Positions 1 to 8,946 of a DNA stretch of 64,000 nucleotides are shown one piece after another. Location of the stretch: assembly GCA_046153355.1 (NCBI GenBank), contig JBJXEY010000388.1, positions 11,086 through 75,085 on the forward strand, in the 5' to 3' direction. The notes under the pieces were generated by a model, which saw nothing but the letters and a program-made list of their open reading frames with translations, was not told where the DNA came from and did no database searches. Each line of letters opens with the position of its first letter. Within the stretch, counting starts at the first letter, position 1. Both the position numbers and the translations under genes were made by a program. The stretch is from 2-02-FULL-62-17 sp046153355 (lineage in GTDB: Bacteria; Pseudomonadota; Gammaproteobacteria; Burkholderiales; SG8-39).

Positions 1-512
1 CACCCCAGCATGATGCCGGGCACACTGCCTGAGCCCCAGGTGGCGTAATTCAGCGCGCCGGGGTTAGCCCGGGCGAAAACAATCACATCCGCGAAGCTGC
101 CATTGGGCGCCGATGGATGCGCGACGATCACGCCGCCCGCGCCACGAAACAAATTGGTCACGGGAACAAAACCATTCTCCGCGTCATACGGCAGCTTGGA
201 GAAAAGCAAGGGGTTGTACACCAGCGACTCGGGCGTGGTGACGCACACCGTATAACCATCGGGCGGCGCCTTTTCGCAGGCTTGAAATCCAATCAAGGTT
301 CCGGCGCCGGGCCGATACTCCACCACCACCGGCTGTCCCGTGGATTCGGTCACGCCCTGACCGCTGTTTCGCGAAATGAGATCGGTCAAGCCGCCAGGCG
401 AAGTGGAGACGATGATCCGGATCGGTTTGACGGGAAAGGCCTGGCCCATGGCGGGAGACCAAACACCACCTAACAACGCGCCGGTCAGACTAAGCAACAA
501 CCCGATTTTCAT
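1..512 (-). CDS. TctC/Bug-type solute receptor, C-terminus beyond window
   Basis: Periplasmic receptor of a tripartite tricarboxylate transporter, the class that binds small organic acids. The ATG at 512-510 opens a frame that stays open to the window edge, giving about 170 of the usual 320 residues. It begins with a signal peptide (MKIGLLLSLTGALLGG) and a QAFPVKPIRI segment. The family core follows: SPGG near residue 39, then GQPVVVEYRPGAGTLIG and APPDGYT. It lies 5 bp downstream of another receptor gene and is probably co-transcribed with it. The family assignment is secure; the ligand is unknown. Confidence 0.9.
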   Translation of the reverse strand, partial: MKIGLLLSLTGALLGGVWSPAMGQAFPVKPIRIIVSTSPGGLTDLISRNSGQGVTESTGQPVVVEYRPGAGTLIGFQACEKAPPDGYTVCVTTPESLVYNPLLFSKLPYDAENGFVPVTNLFRGAGGVIVAHPSAPNGSFADVIVFARANPGALNYATWGSGSVPGIMLG

Positions 513-517
513 CGCAG

Positions 518-1501
518 CTACTCGGGTTTCAAGCCAATGGCATCGGCCAGTTTCTGCCCATTCTCCAGATCATCCCTGACGATTTTTCCCAACTCGGCGG
601 GGGTGCTGGCAAGCACGGTGGTAAATTGATCCTCGAATGCCGAGGTCACTTCCTTAGATCTCAAGGCCGCATGCGCACTGGAATTCAAGCGCTCGACCAC
701 CGCACCAGGCAAATTGGCGGGCCCGAACAGCGCAATCCATCCGGGGATACGCCGATAGCCGGGAATGGTTTCCGCGACCGCCGGCACATTGGGCAGCCGC
801 GCGCTGCGCTGCGCCCCGGTGATACCAAGAATCTTCACTTTGCTCACATTCCCGCCGAGATTGCCATAACTCGGAAAAGCCACATCCACCTCGCCCGCGA
901 TGATGGCCACCGCCTGCGGTCCGGTGCCTTTGTAGGGCACGTGCAGCATGTCCACACCAGCGAGCAGCTTCAAGGCTTCGCCCTGAAAGTGAAACGCCGA
1001 ACCTATCCCGGAACTGGCATAGGTGACCTTGCCCGGATATTTTTTCGCGTAATCGAGCAGCTCCTTCACCGAATTCACCGGCATGTTTAGGCGCACCGCG
1101 AAGGCCTGGATCGACTCGTACATGTTGGTGATCGGCGTGAAATCTTTCACCGGATGGAAGGGCACGTTCTTGGAAAGAATCACGCTGGTGATGAGCGTGC
1201 TCGACGCCGGCACCAAAAGCGTATAGCCATCCGGCGCGGCGCGCGCCACCACATCGGCGCCGATGATGCCGTTGGCGCCGGCGCGATTCTCCAGGATCAC
1301 CGGCTGGCCAATGTTCTTTGACATCTCAGTGAGAATCACGCGGGCGAGAACATCCACGCCGCCTGGCGGATAGGGCACCACCACACGTATCGGTTTAACC
1401 GGGAACGCTTGCGCGTAGCAGCCCGAGGACCATACGCCCGCGGACAAAGCGATTGCCGCCGCCAGTGTCGTGCCACGAACCCTGCGATGTATTGTCGCCA
1501 T
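518..1501 (-). CDS. TctC/Bug-type solute receptor
   Basis: Complete receptor of 327 aa. A longer frame exists upstream, but the ATG at 1501 sits about 8 bp after a near-perfect Shine-Dalgarno (AAAGGAGGT), so I start there. The signal peptide ends near CYAQA, followed by FPVKPIRVVVPYPPGG, GQPVILENRAGANGIIG and AAPDGYT. The binding-site loop HVPYKGTGPQA occurs mid-protein, and the protein ends in GLKPE as many members do. It is the first gene of a pair with the edge-truncated receptor. The neighbouring restriction-modification genes give no hint of the ligand. Confidence 0.93.
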   Translation of the reverse strand: MATIHRRVRGTTLAAAIALSAGVWSSGCYAQAFPVKPIRVVVPYPPGGVDVLARVILTEMSKNIGQPVILENRAGANGIIGADVVARAAPDGYTLLVPASSTLITSVILSKNVPFHPVKDFTPITNMYESIQAFAVRLNMPVNSVKELLDYAKKYPGKVTYASSGIGSAFHFQGEALKLLAGVDMLHVPYKGTGPQAVAIIAGEVDVAFPSYGNLGGNVSKVKILGITGAQRSARLPNVPAVAETIPGYRRIPGWIALFGPANLPGAVVERLNSSAHAALRSKEVTSAFEDQFTTVLASTPAELGKIVRDDLENGQKLADAIGLKPE

Positions 1502-1739
1502 AGTGACCTCCTTTGTTTTAGATCCCACTCACACCTTCTCACGTTGCTATTGCCTTGCTGCTGAATCTTATATTCGCTGAGCAGTGGCCTGCGGGCAATG
1601 TTTTCAAACGGTACCACGAAGGCTGGCCACGAGTGCATCGCCTGCCCGGCACAAAATATAGCGCCAAGCGCACACTAAAATGCCCTGGATTTCGCAAGGC
1701 CGTCCATTTACCCAGATCGAATCAAGTAAGATTGTGACC

Positions 1740-2636
1740 ATGGGAGAAGTTCTAGATCTATTTCAACAAGACCCTGCCCCCGAAAGGCAGGTGCTTCTTG
1801 AAAAAACCGCGAATCGATGTGAAATCATCGTCGGGGATGCGCGCGAAATTCTTCACGGCTTTCCCGATGGAATATTTCAATGCGCCGTCACTTCGCCGCC
1901 CTACTGGGGCCTGCGTGACTATGGAATTCACGGGCAAATTGGCGCGGAAACCAGGGTGGGAGATTACATAACCGATCTAGTACGTGTTTTCCGCGAAGTG
2001 CGGCGCGTACTGTCGAACGACGGCACGCTGTGGCTGAATATTGGTGATAGCTATACATCGGGCGGTAGAACCTGGCGCGACTCCGACGACAAAAACAAAG
2101 GGCGTGCCATGGATTATCGCCCTCCGACACCGGATGGCCTCAAGCCTAAAGATTTGATCGGCGTTCCATGGAAGCTCGCTTTCGCCCTTCAGGATGACGG
2201 TTGGTATCTACGCACCGATATCGTGTGGAATAAACCTAATTGCCAGCCCGAAAGCGCCAAGGACAGGCCCACGCGCTCACACGAGTATGTTTTTCTGTTT
2301 TCCAAGTCCGAAAAGTATTACTACGATTGGGAGTCCATTCAGGAACCCGTGCAGGGGCCTGCACAAGGCAGCCGTCAAAAAACAAAAAATCGCCGGACCG
2401 TTTGGAACATCAATACAGAACCTTATCCGGGCAGCCATTTCGCCGTTTATCCCCGGTCCTTGGCACGGCTCTGCGTACTGGCCGGTTCTCGTCTTGAAAG
2501 CCGTGTTTTGGACCCTTTCTTCGGGTCTGGCACCACCGGTGTCGTCTGCAACGAACTCGGACGTTCGTCCACCGGCATTGAGCTGAGCGAAGAGTATGCG
2601 GAGCTGGCACGCGAGCGCTTGCTAAAGCGGCGTTGA
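1740..2636 (+). CDS. Type II DNA methyltransferase, beta class, SmaI-system-like
   Basis: S-adenosylmethionine-dependent DNA methyltransferase of about 298 aa. The catalytic motif IV (TSPPYWGL, residues 51-58) precedes the AdoMet motif I near the C-terminus (DPFFGSGTTG). That order marks the beta class, which modifies exocyclic amino groups (N4-cytosine or N6-adenine). SPPY is typical of N4-cytosine enzymes, but not proof. The frame is open from an ATG at 1680. I prefer the ATG at 1740 because the 20 extra residues carry no family feature; no strong ribosome site supports either start. The stop overlaps the convergent nuclease gene by 15 bp. It should protect the host against that enzyme, plausibly at CCCGGG. 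Confidence 0.88.
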   Translation: MGEVLDLFQQDPAPERQVLLEKTANRCEIIVGDAREILHGFPDGIFQCAVTSPPYWGLRDYGIHGQIGAETRVGDYITDLVRVFREVRRVLSNDGTLWLNIGDSYTSGGRTWRDSDDKNKGRAMDYRPPTPDGLKPKDLIGVPWKLAFALQDDGWYLRTDIVWNKPNCQPESAKDRPTRSHEYVFLFSKSEKYYYDWESIQEPVQGPAQGSRQKTKNRRTVWNINTEPYPGSHFAVYPRSLARLCVLAGSRLESRVLDPFFGSGTTGVVCNELGRSSTGIELSEEYAELARERLLKRR

Positions 2637-3374
2637 CTCGAATTCCCAGGTCGCGTGAACTGTGCAAAGCGATTTGCGCAAATTTCGAATCTGCAATTTT
2701 CTCTCTGTCCCACCATCGAAATACAGCGCGTATTTCAATGAGCCATCGCGGCCTTCGATATAGGCGTATCCGGGTTTGGGTTTCTGCTTACTGGTCTTTT
2801 TTACCTCAAAGCGACAGGACTTTGCAGCGAGCAACAGGGAAACTGGAATTTCCACCAGCTCATAACGAAATTGCCTTGGCCCAGGCGCCAAACAACGCAG
2901 CGTGAAAACTCGCTTATAGCTGCGTAAGTGTTCAAGAAACAAGTCGCGTAATTCGGGCAAGACCCATTTACCCATACCAAGTTCCATCCACTTACTGATG
3001 CGAATAATGTCCTCCTTGATATTCGCGGCGGCTTCAGTTTTCAGACTCACGGGCACTCCCGCGATGGTGATGTCGTGACCTCGATTGGTTCGGCTTTCTA
3101 CCAGCGTGGCCGCGGTTCCCGCTAAATTCAAGGCGCGTTCGAAAGCATATTCAAATTTGTCCTTGGTTAGAGGCTGGCGGCTCAGAGCGTGATGGATGCG
3201 CAATGCGTCACCCATGGCCTCCAGCACCTCATCACCAATCCAATCCGAGTCGGCGTTTCGATGAAATTCGTGCGGCAATTGGAATTGAGACATGGCAGAT
3301 CTAACCCAATCCTTCTGCGATGGCGTCAGCAATCGAAGCGCTTTCGCAAGCGCGACCGCATCGTCTTCTGTCAT
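2622..3374 (-). CDS. SmaI-like type II restriction endonuclease
   Basis: Protein of 250 aa that I recognise as related to the SmaI restriction endonuclease (about 247 aa). Shared blocks, recalled rather than aligned by search, include ESRTN-GHDITI followed by LKTEAA-NI, then SKWMELG-G-W, SKQKPKPGY and LYFDGG-ERKLQI. Asp101 and Lys112 could form part of a PD-(D/E)xK-type metal site, with Ser110 at the usual acidic position. It is convergent with the methyltransferase and overlaps it tail to tail. Its start is preceded by a perfect inverted repeat. Base composition looks more AT-rich than neighbouring catabolic genes, as expected for a transferred system. Predicted target is CCCGGG. Confidence 0.85.
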   Translation of the reverse strand: MTEDDAVALAKALRLLTPSQKDWVRSAMSQFQLPHEFHRNADSDWIGDEVLEAMGDALRIHHALSRQPLTKDKFEYAFERALNLAGTAATLVESRTNRGHDITIAGVPVSLKTEAAANIKEDIIRISKWMELGMGKWVLPELRDLFLEHLRSYKRVFTLRCLAPGPRQFRYELVEIPVSLLLAAKSCRFEVKKTSKQKPKPGYAYIEGRDGSLKYALYFDGGTERKLQIRNLRKSLCTVHATWEFESTPL

Positions 3375-3381
3375 AGTCCAT

Positions 3382-3398
3382 GTACCCTGAATAGGTAC
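3382..3398. promoter_or_regulatory. Inverted repeat upstream of restriction endonuclease start
   Basis: GTACC and GGTAC arms flank a 7-nt spacer, ending 7 bp from the endonuclease ATG. The position fits an operator controlling the nuclease. No controller (C) protein gene is visible next to the system. Confidence 0.4.
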
Positions 3399-3569
3399 CG
3401 AATCTTAAGGGATATTGGATTCATGCCTCATGCGATGCGCTACAGGCAATATCGTTGACCACTTCAACGCTTGTTCCGCGTTCACTCCGCCATTACACTT
3501 GCCGACTTTCGTGGCGCAACCGACCTTTTGGACTATGCGCCCGAGGTACACAGAGGTCAGGAGCAATAC

Positions 3570-5222
3570 ATGTCGGCTATTCCGGACAAAGCATCCGCAG
3601 AAAAAACACCTGTCCTCATCGCCGGCGCAGGCCCAGTGGGCCTGGCTCTTGCCGGCGATCTGGGTTGGCGCGGCTTATCCTGCATCGTTATTGAAAAAGG
3701 CGACGGTGGCATCGCGCAGCCGAAAATGGATCTCCTGGGTGTTCGCACCATGGAGTTCTGCCGCCGTTGGGGCATTGTCGATTGGGTGGAGAACGCCGGC
3801 TACCAACGCGATCACGAGCAGGATTGCGTCTGGGTGAGCGCCTTGTCGGGTGGTTACGAATTCGGCCGCGAATGTTTTCCGCGACCTTGCGATGAAGTGC
3901 CGCCGCCGCAAAGCCCGCAGCATCGCGAGCGCCAGCCGCAAAATTTTTTCGATCCGGTGATCGCGCGCTTCGCCAAATCATTTTCCAATGTGGCGGTGCG
4001 CTACCACACCGAGTTGCTCGAATTCGAGGAGCATGCCGATGGCGTGCGTGCACGCGTCAAAGACCTCAAGTCAGGCGAAATCAGCGTTATTGAATCCGCG
4101 TACCTAGCCGGATGCGATGGCGGCGGCAGCGTGGTGCGCCAACAATTAGGCATTCCCCTACCGCAGAACGCGGTGCTCACCTACACTACCAACGCCGTGT
4201 TTCGCTGCAACAATCTCTGGGAATTGCAGGATAAAGAACCCGGTTATCGCTTCATATTCATCGGCCCCGAAGGCACCTGGGCGACGATTGTCGCGGTCAA
4301 TGGGCGCGACCAATATCGTTTTTCCTATGTTGGCGATGGCAATAAAAAAGCGCTCGATGAAAACGAAATTCGCTCAGCCATCGTGCGCGCAGTGGGACGC
4401 GAGTTTGAATTCGAGATCCTCTCGCTGCTTCCCTGGATACGCCGCGAATACGTGGCCGACTCCTATGGCACCGAGCGCGTCTTCCTGGTGGGTGACGCGG
4501 CGCATTTGAATTCCCCCACCGGCGCCTTCGGCATGAACACCGGCATGCAGGATGCCGTGGACCTCGGCTGGAAACTGGAGGCCGCGTTGCGCGGCTGGGC
4601 CGGACCGAAGTTGCTTGCTTCTTATGGGATCGAGCGGCGTCCCGTGGCCTTGCGTAACGTCAAGGAAGCCACCGCCAATCTCAAACGCATGATGTCCACG
4701 CGTGACAAAAAGCCTGCGAAGGAGGTGTTCGAGCGCGGTCCGGCTGGAGACGACGCGCGCAAAGCGTTCGGCGCCGAATACACCGAGATGATGCGCCAGG
4801 AGTGGTTCACCCTGGGCATTCATCTGGGCTACTGGTACGAAAATTCTCCGGTGATCGTGCCCGATGGCACGCCGCCCCCACCCGATGAAGTGATGAACTA
4901 TACGCAGACCGCGCGCCCTGGCTCGCGCGCGCCGCATGTGTGGCTCGCGCCGGGAAAATCCACTTTGGATTATTTCGGCAAGCGCTTCGTGTTGCTGCGC
5001 TTTTCCCGACATGTTGATGTCGAACCACTGCTTGCCGCAGCGCGTGCGGTGAACATGCCACTTGAATTGGTCGAGATTCGTCACGCGGATGCGCTGCGTG
5101 CTTATGGAAGGCTTCTGGTGCTGGTGCGGCCCGATGGACACGTTGCCTGGCGCGCAGACTCCATTCCGGATAATAGTTATAACATTATCAATATACTACG
5201 CGGTGACCCGAGCATTTCATAG
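3570..5222 (+). CDS. FAD-dependent aromatic hydroxylase (phenol hydroxylase-like)
   Basis: Class A flavoprotein monooxygenase of about 550 aa that would hydroxylate an aromatic substrate with NAD(P)H and O2 in the cytoplasm. The Rossmann motif AGAGPVGLALAGDLG lies about 15 residues from the start. GDAAHLNSPTGAFGMNTG is the second FAD-binding motif, followed by DAVDLGWKL. The C-terminus resembles the thioredoxin-like tail of the phenol-hydroxylase/TfdB/MhpA group. The ATG at 3570 has AGGAG six bases upstream; the longer frame from 3471 has no such support. It stands alone between the restriction system and a GGDEF gene. Substrate unknown. Confidence 0.85.
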   Translation: MSAIPDKASAEKTPVLIAGAGPVGLALAGDLGWRGLSCIVIEKGDGGIAQPKMDLLGVRTMEFCRRWGIVDWVENAGYQRDHEQDCVWVSALSGGYEFGRECFPRPCDEVPPPQSPQHRERQPQNFFDPVIARFAKSFSNVAVRYHTELLEFEEHADGVRARVKDLKSGEISVIESAYLAGCDGGGSVVRQQLGIPLPQNAVLTYTTNAVFRCNNLWELQDKEPGYRFIFIGPEGTWATIVAVNGRDQYRFSYVGDGNKKALDENEIRSAIVRAVGREFEFEILSLLPWIRREYVADSYGTERVFLVGDAAHLNSPTGAFGMNTGMQDAVDLGWKLEAALRGWAGPKLLASYGIERRPVALRNVKEATANLKRMMSTRDKKPAKEVFERGPAGDDARKAFGAEYTEMMRQEWFTLGIHLGYWYENSPVIVPDGTPPPPDEVMNYTQTARPGSRAPHVWLAPGKSTLDYFGKRFVLLRFSRHVDVEPLLAAARAVNMPLELVEIRHADALRAYGRLLVLVRPDGHVAWRADSIPDNSYNIINILRGDPSIS

Positions 5223-5246
5223 TTTAATTTGGGATAGACTTTCGAG

Positions 5247-5265
5247 AAAGCTACAGTGGCTTTTT
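5247..5265 (+). terminator. Weak candidate terminator after the hydroxylase gene
   Basis: AAAGC and GCTTT arms with a 7-nt loop run into a short T tract, 25 bp past the hydroxylase stop. The stem is short, so this is only a candidate. Confidence 0.3.
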
Positions 5266-5346
5266 CCCCTCGATTTGCGTCACCTTGGCGCGTAAGTTTC
5301 GTGCGACTATTTAGTCTAGCCTGACAGTGAAACCCATGGAGCCAAT

Positions 5347-6555
5347 TTGAATCTCGATATTCGCACCCTGGATGTAGCCATCATCATCATTTGCAGCGTG
5401 TTCGGCCCGGTTGCGTTTGCTTTCGGTTCCGGTCAGGCCTACGCGCTGTCGGCGCGGCTCTGGGGGGCGGCGGTATTGGCGCTGGCCGGTGGCCTGGCGC
5501 TGGTCAATTCGCTAGGTCACCTGCCCGAATATTTCCCGCAATTTTTTGGCCCGGCGCTGTTTGCTCTAGGCTTAACCTTCGCGCAACTTTGCGCACGCTC
5601 GGCGCGTGGTCTGGGGATGCGCGAGCCTCTGGGCTGGGGACTGCTCGCCTCGTTCGCGCTGGCGATGTTCGCCGCCTACTACACCTCCCAGAGCGCGACG
5701 TTGCGCCATTTTCTCGAGATGGAATTCATCGGACTGATGGCTTGCAAAACCGCCTATGAGTTTGATCGCTGCAGGGAGCTGCGTGATGGCCGCCCAATGC
5801 TGACCATCGCAACCATATTTTGCTTACTGGGCGCGGTGCTGCTGGTCCGCGGCTTACTCGGCGTGCCAGGCCTGGAAACCGGCGCCGCGATGGAGCAAGA
5901 CACGATTGGCGCATTGAGCCGGGTGGGCATGATCGCCGGCTTGTTGATTTGCACCATCGTGCTTCTGTGGGTGATCACCGAAACGATTGCACGGCAGGTG
6001 CGCGAATTGGTGTCCCTGGACCCACTCAGCGGCACGCTGAATCGCCAGACCATGATTGCCCAGGTAGTGCGCGAAATATCCCGCACCCGCCGTCGCGCCA
6101 ATTCACGTTTCTCCATGTTGCTATTTAACGTCGACAATTTTCGGCGCATCAATGACGCCTATGGGCAAGACACGGGAGATAAGGTCCTCAAGTCGATGGC
6201 GAATGCGCTGCGCAAAACCATTCGCGACTACGACCTGCTGGGCCGCATCGAGGGGGATTCCTTCATGCTGGTGTTGCCCGGCACCTGGGGAGAAAACGCG
6301 GTGAATCTGGCGGCACGCGCGCAAAAAGAAATCGCCACGCAAGCAAAATTAACCACCACCAAAAACTCGATCTCGGTGAGCGTTGGCATCGCCGTGCTTG
6401 GCGATAATGGCGAAGATTGGAATGCCTTGTTGTTGGCGGCGGAGACCGCCATGAGGACCGCCAAGGGCAAGGGTGGAAATCGAATCGAGGTGGCGGAGTC
6501 GGAACTTCTCCCTAGCAACGGCGACGCGGATTCACCTAAACCGGCGATCATTTAG
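5347..6555 (+). CDS. Membrane GGDEF-domain protein with degenerate active site
   Basis: Protein of 402 aa related to diguanylate cyclases. Residues 1-210 hold about six hydrophobic segments, and residues 222-385 a GGDEF domain (DPLSGTLNRQTM, INDAYGQDTGDKVL, ISVSVGIAVL). The signature GG(D/E)EF reads EGDSF at 302-306. The first metal-binding Asp of the usual DxD stretch is Asn261 (LLFNVDNF). Loss of the signature Glu and of one metal ligand suggests it does not make cyclic di-GMP and may act as a sensor or binding protein. Start is TTG with GGAG five bases upstream; a nearby ATG at 5336 terminates at once. Confidence 0.88.
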   Translation: MNLDIRTLDVAIIIICSVFGPVAFAFGSGQAYALSARLWGAAVLALAGGLALVNSLGHLPEYFPQFFGPALFALGLTFAQLCARSARGLGMREPLGWGLLASFALAMFAAYYTSQSATLRHFLEMEFIGLMACKTAYEFDRCRELRDGRPMLTIATIFCLLGAVLLVRGLLGVPGLETGAAMEQDTIGALSRVGMIAGLLICTIVLLWVITETIARQVRELVSLDPLSGTLNRQTMIAQVVREISRTRRRANSRFSMLLFNVDNFRRINDAYGQDTGDKVLKSMANALRKTIRDYDLLGRIEGDSFMLVLPGTWGENAVNLAARAQKEIATQAKLTTTKNSISVSVGIAVLGDNGEDWNALLLAAETAMRTAKGKGGNRIEVAESELLPSNGDADSPKPAII

Positions 6556-6587
6556 CAGCCATAACATCGCCAATTTATCCAGACTGG

Positions 6588-6836
6588 CTATTCGGGCTTG
6601 ATGCCAGCCACCTTCACCACCCGGGTCCATTTCTCTACCTCGAATTGCAGCTTGCGCCGTAGATCCTCCACCGAGCCGCCGGTCGCCGTGGTACCTCGCT
6701 TTTGCAAATCGGCGCGGAACTGCTGCTGCGCCGCGATGCCCGCGTCATCCAGGACACCGCCGCGGCTGGGAGGGATTTGAGCATGCAGGAGCGCGCCTGC
6801 AGCCGCCGCCCACCTGAGCAATAACTGGGATAGCAA
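6588..6836 (-). pseudogene. Remnant of a TctC/Bug receptor (C-terminal end only)
   Basis: An 82-codon frame whose last 45 or so residues match the receptor C-terminus: FRADLQKRGTTATGG, DLRRKLQ, EKWTRVVKVAGIKPE. Its closest visible relative is the end of the receptor at 7972-8946. The first 35 residues bear no resemblance to the family, and the ligand-binding domains are missing. I read it as a decayed third copy of a tandem array with the two receptors upstream. Confidence 0.75.
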
Positions 6837-6905
6837 CGGCGCTTCGTTCGGCGCGCTGTCGCTGGGTTTGCCGCTTGAGGGGCTGATTCGTTAGGCTTTG
6901 CGCAA

Positions 6906-7889
6906 CTATTCGGGTTTGATACCCGCAAGCTTCACCACGCGGGTCCACTTATCGACTTCGCCTTCCAATTTCTTGCGCAGGTCACCGGGCGTGCCGCCCG
7001 CGCCCTGTGTGCCGCGACCGGTGAGTTCTGTGCGCACCTGGGGGTTCTTGAGCACTTCATTGATTTCAGCGTTGATGCGCGACACGATGGCTGCGGGTGT
7101 GCCTTGCGGCGCCAAGGCATAGTTGTAGCCCTGCAATTCCACATTGGGAATGCCCGCCTCGGCCAGGCTCGGCGTATCGGGGCGCTCGGGTGAGCGCCGC
7201 GACGCTGCCACGGCAAGAACCTTTATTTTTCCGCCGGCCAGTTGCGACGCGATCGCGGGCATGCCGGTGATCAACGCCTGCACGCGACCCGATAGCAGAT
7301 CGGGAACGGCACGCGCGATGCCGTTGTAGGGCACATGCAGAAGATCGGCGCCGGTCTGCTGCTTGAAAAGCTCCATCGCAAGATGATGCGGCGAGCCCAC
7401 GCCGGGGCTCGCGTAACTGAATTTTCCCGGCGATGTGCGCGTCAGCCTCACCAAATCCTGCGCACCATTGGCGCCAAGGGCATCGCCGCTCACTGCAAGA
7501 TAAAAATCGATCACCACGTTCAGCACGATCATTTCAAAGTCGCGCAACACATTGACGTCCCGGTTCGTGCCCAGTGCCATCATCAGCGCCAGGCTGTCGG
7601 TGGCGAGCAGTATCGAATATCCGTCCGGTGCCGCGCGCTTCAACGCTTGCGCCGCCACCAGCCCCGCGGCACCGCCATTGTTGGTGACCACCACCGGCGC
7701 ACCCATTCGTTCCGCCAGCCGGTCTGAGAGCGTGCGCGCCACCAGATCAGTAGCCGCGCCGGGAATACTCGCGACAACCAGCTGCACAGGTTTGGACGGA
7801 TAAGACTGTGCCCACGTCTGCTGCAGACACGGCGCACCGAGGCAAACCAACGCAGTCATCGCGAGACAAATGTGGCGAAGCAAATCCAT
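6906..7889 (-). CDS. TctC/Bug-type solute receptor
   Basis: Receptor of 327 aa from the ATG at 7889, which places a signal peptide (MDLLRHICLAMTALVCLG) directly at the N-terminus. A 22-codon longer frame is possible but would bury it. After AQSYPSKPVQLVV the protein has IPGAATDLVART, PVVVTNNGGAAGLVAAQ and PDGYSILL. The NNGGAAGL block replaces the usual ENRPGA and is shared with the adjacent receptor at 7972-8946, marking the two as tandem paralogues. They probably form one transcript toward the remnant at 6588. The ligand is unknown. Confidence 0.92.
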   Translation of the reverse strand: MDLLRHICLAMTALVCLGAPCLQQTWAQSYPSKPVQLVVASIPGAATDLVARTLSDRLAERMGAPVVVTNNGGAAGLVAAQALKRAAPDGYSILLATDSLALMMALGTNRDVNVLRDFEMIVLNVVIDFYLAVSGDALGANGAQDLVRLTRTSPGKFSYASPGVGSPHHLAMELFKQQTGADLLHVPYNGIARAVPDLLSGRVQALITGMPAIASQLAGGKIKVLAVAASRRSPERPDTPSLAEAGIPNVELQGYNYALAPQGTPAAIVSRINAEINEVLKNPQVRTELTGRGTQGAGGTPGDLRKKLEGEVDKWTRVVKLAGIKPE

Positions 7890-7971
7890 GGCAACCAATT
7901 TACTCTCTGCATTAGAACTGCTCACGACGCAATGTCCTTCGCGAAAATGGGGCATTCATCAGCCAAAAAAC

Positions 7972-8946
7972 TTACTCCGGTTTGATGCCTGCAATCTTCA
8001 CCACCTGCGTCCATTTATCCGCTTCGGTTTGCAGCTTCTTGCGCAGATCCGCCGGGCTGCCTCCGGTGGCGGTGGCGCCACGCTTCAGCAGATCGGCGCG
8101 AACCTGAGGCGTCTTGAGAACTTCGTTGATCTCGGTATTAATGCGGGCAATAACGGCCGCCGGCGTACCCAAGGGCGCGACCAGGTAGTTGTAACCCTGA
8201 ATCTCCACATTGGGAACGCCGGATTCCCGCAAGGTCGGCACATCGGGTTGATCCGGCGAGCGTTGCGGCGACGCCACGCCGAGAATGCGAATCTTGCCGC
8301 CCCCCATGTATGAGGCCACCGCAGGCAACCCCGTCATAGTCAGTTGAACACGCCCGGCGACAAAGTCCGGCATCGCAGGCCCCATACCTTTGTAGGGCAC
8401 ATGCAGCACATCCACGCCGGTCTGCTGCTTGAACAATTCCATGCCCAGATGATGCGGCGCGCCGACGCCCGGCGTGGCGTAACCCATCTTTCCGGGGCGC
8501 TCCTTGAGAAAACGCACCAACTCCAGCGCGTTGCCCGCAACCATCGCTTCGCCACTGGCCACCAGATAGAAATCAATATCCACCACTGGCGCGACGGGTT
8601 CAAAGTCACGCAATATATTCACGCCCTTGTTTGAACCCAGCGCGATCATCAACACCTGATTGTCGTTGCTGAAAAGAAAAGAGTAGCCGTCGTTGGGCGC
8701 GCGCTTGAATGCTTCAGAGGCAATCAGCCCTGCGGCGCCGCCGTTGTTGGTGACCACCACCGGCACGCCCAGTTTCGTGCTCAGTCGTTCCGACACCGTT
8801 CGCCCGGCAAGATCGGTGCCGGCGCCCGGTGTGCTGCTGATGACCATCTGGATGGGTTTGGCGGGATAGGTCTGCGCCCACGCGACACCGCTGCCACCGA
8901 GGACGAGCGAAGCGGCGGCGGTTGTTGCAAAAATCCCCAAGTTCAT
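7972..8946 (-). CDS. TctC/Bug-type solute receptor
   Basis: Receptor of 324 aa with the signal peptide MNLGIFATTAAASLVLGG cleaved near AWAQ. It shares the NNGGAAGL block with its downstream paralogue. HVPYKGMGPAMPD marks the binding cleft, and the tail ends KIAGIKPE. It is the first gene of the 6.6-8.9 kb cluster and is transcribed divergently from the amidase gene across a 332-bp gap, so its promoter should lie there. By eye it is clearly the paralogue of the 6906 gene, with long identical stretches such as GGAAGL and MELFKQQTG. Confidence 0.93.
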   Translation of the reverse strand: MNLGIFATTAAASLVLGGSGVAWAQTYPAKPIQMVISSTPGAGTDLAGRTVSERLSTKLGVPVVVTNNGGAAGLIASEAFKRAPNDGYSFLFSNDNQVLMIALGSNKGVNILRDFEPVAPVVDIDFYLVASGEAMVAGNALELVRFLKERPGKMGYATPGVGAPHHLGMELFKQQTGVDVLHVPYKGMGPAMPDFVAGRVQLTMTGLPAVASYMGGGKIRILGVASPQRSPDQPDVPTLRESGVPNVEIQGYNYLVAPLGTPAAVIARINTEINEVLKTPQVRADLLKRGATATGGSPADLRKKLQTEADKWTQVVKIAGIKPE

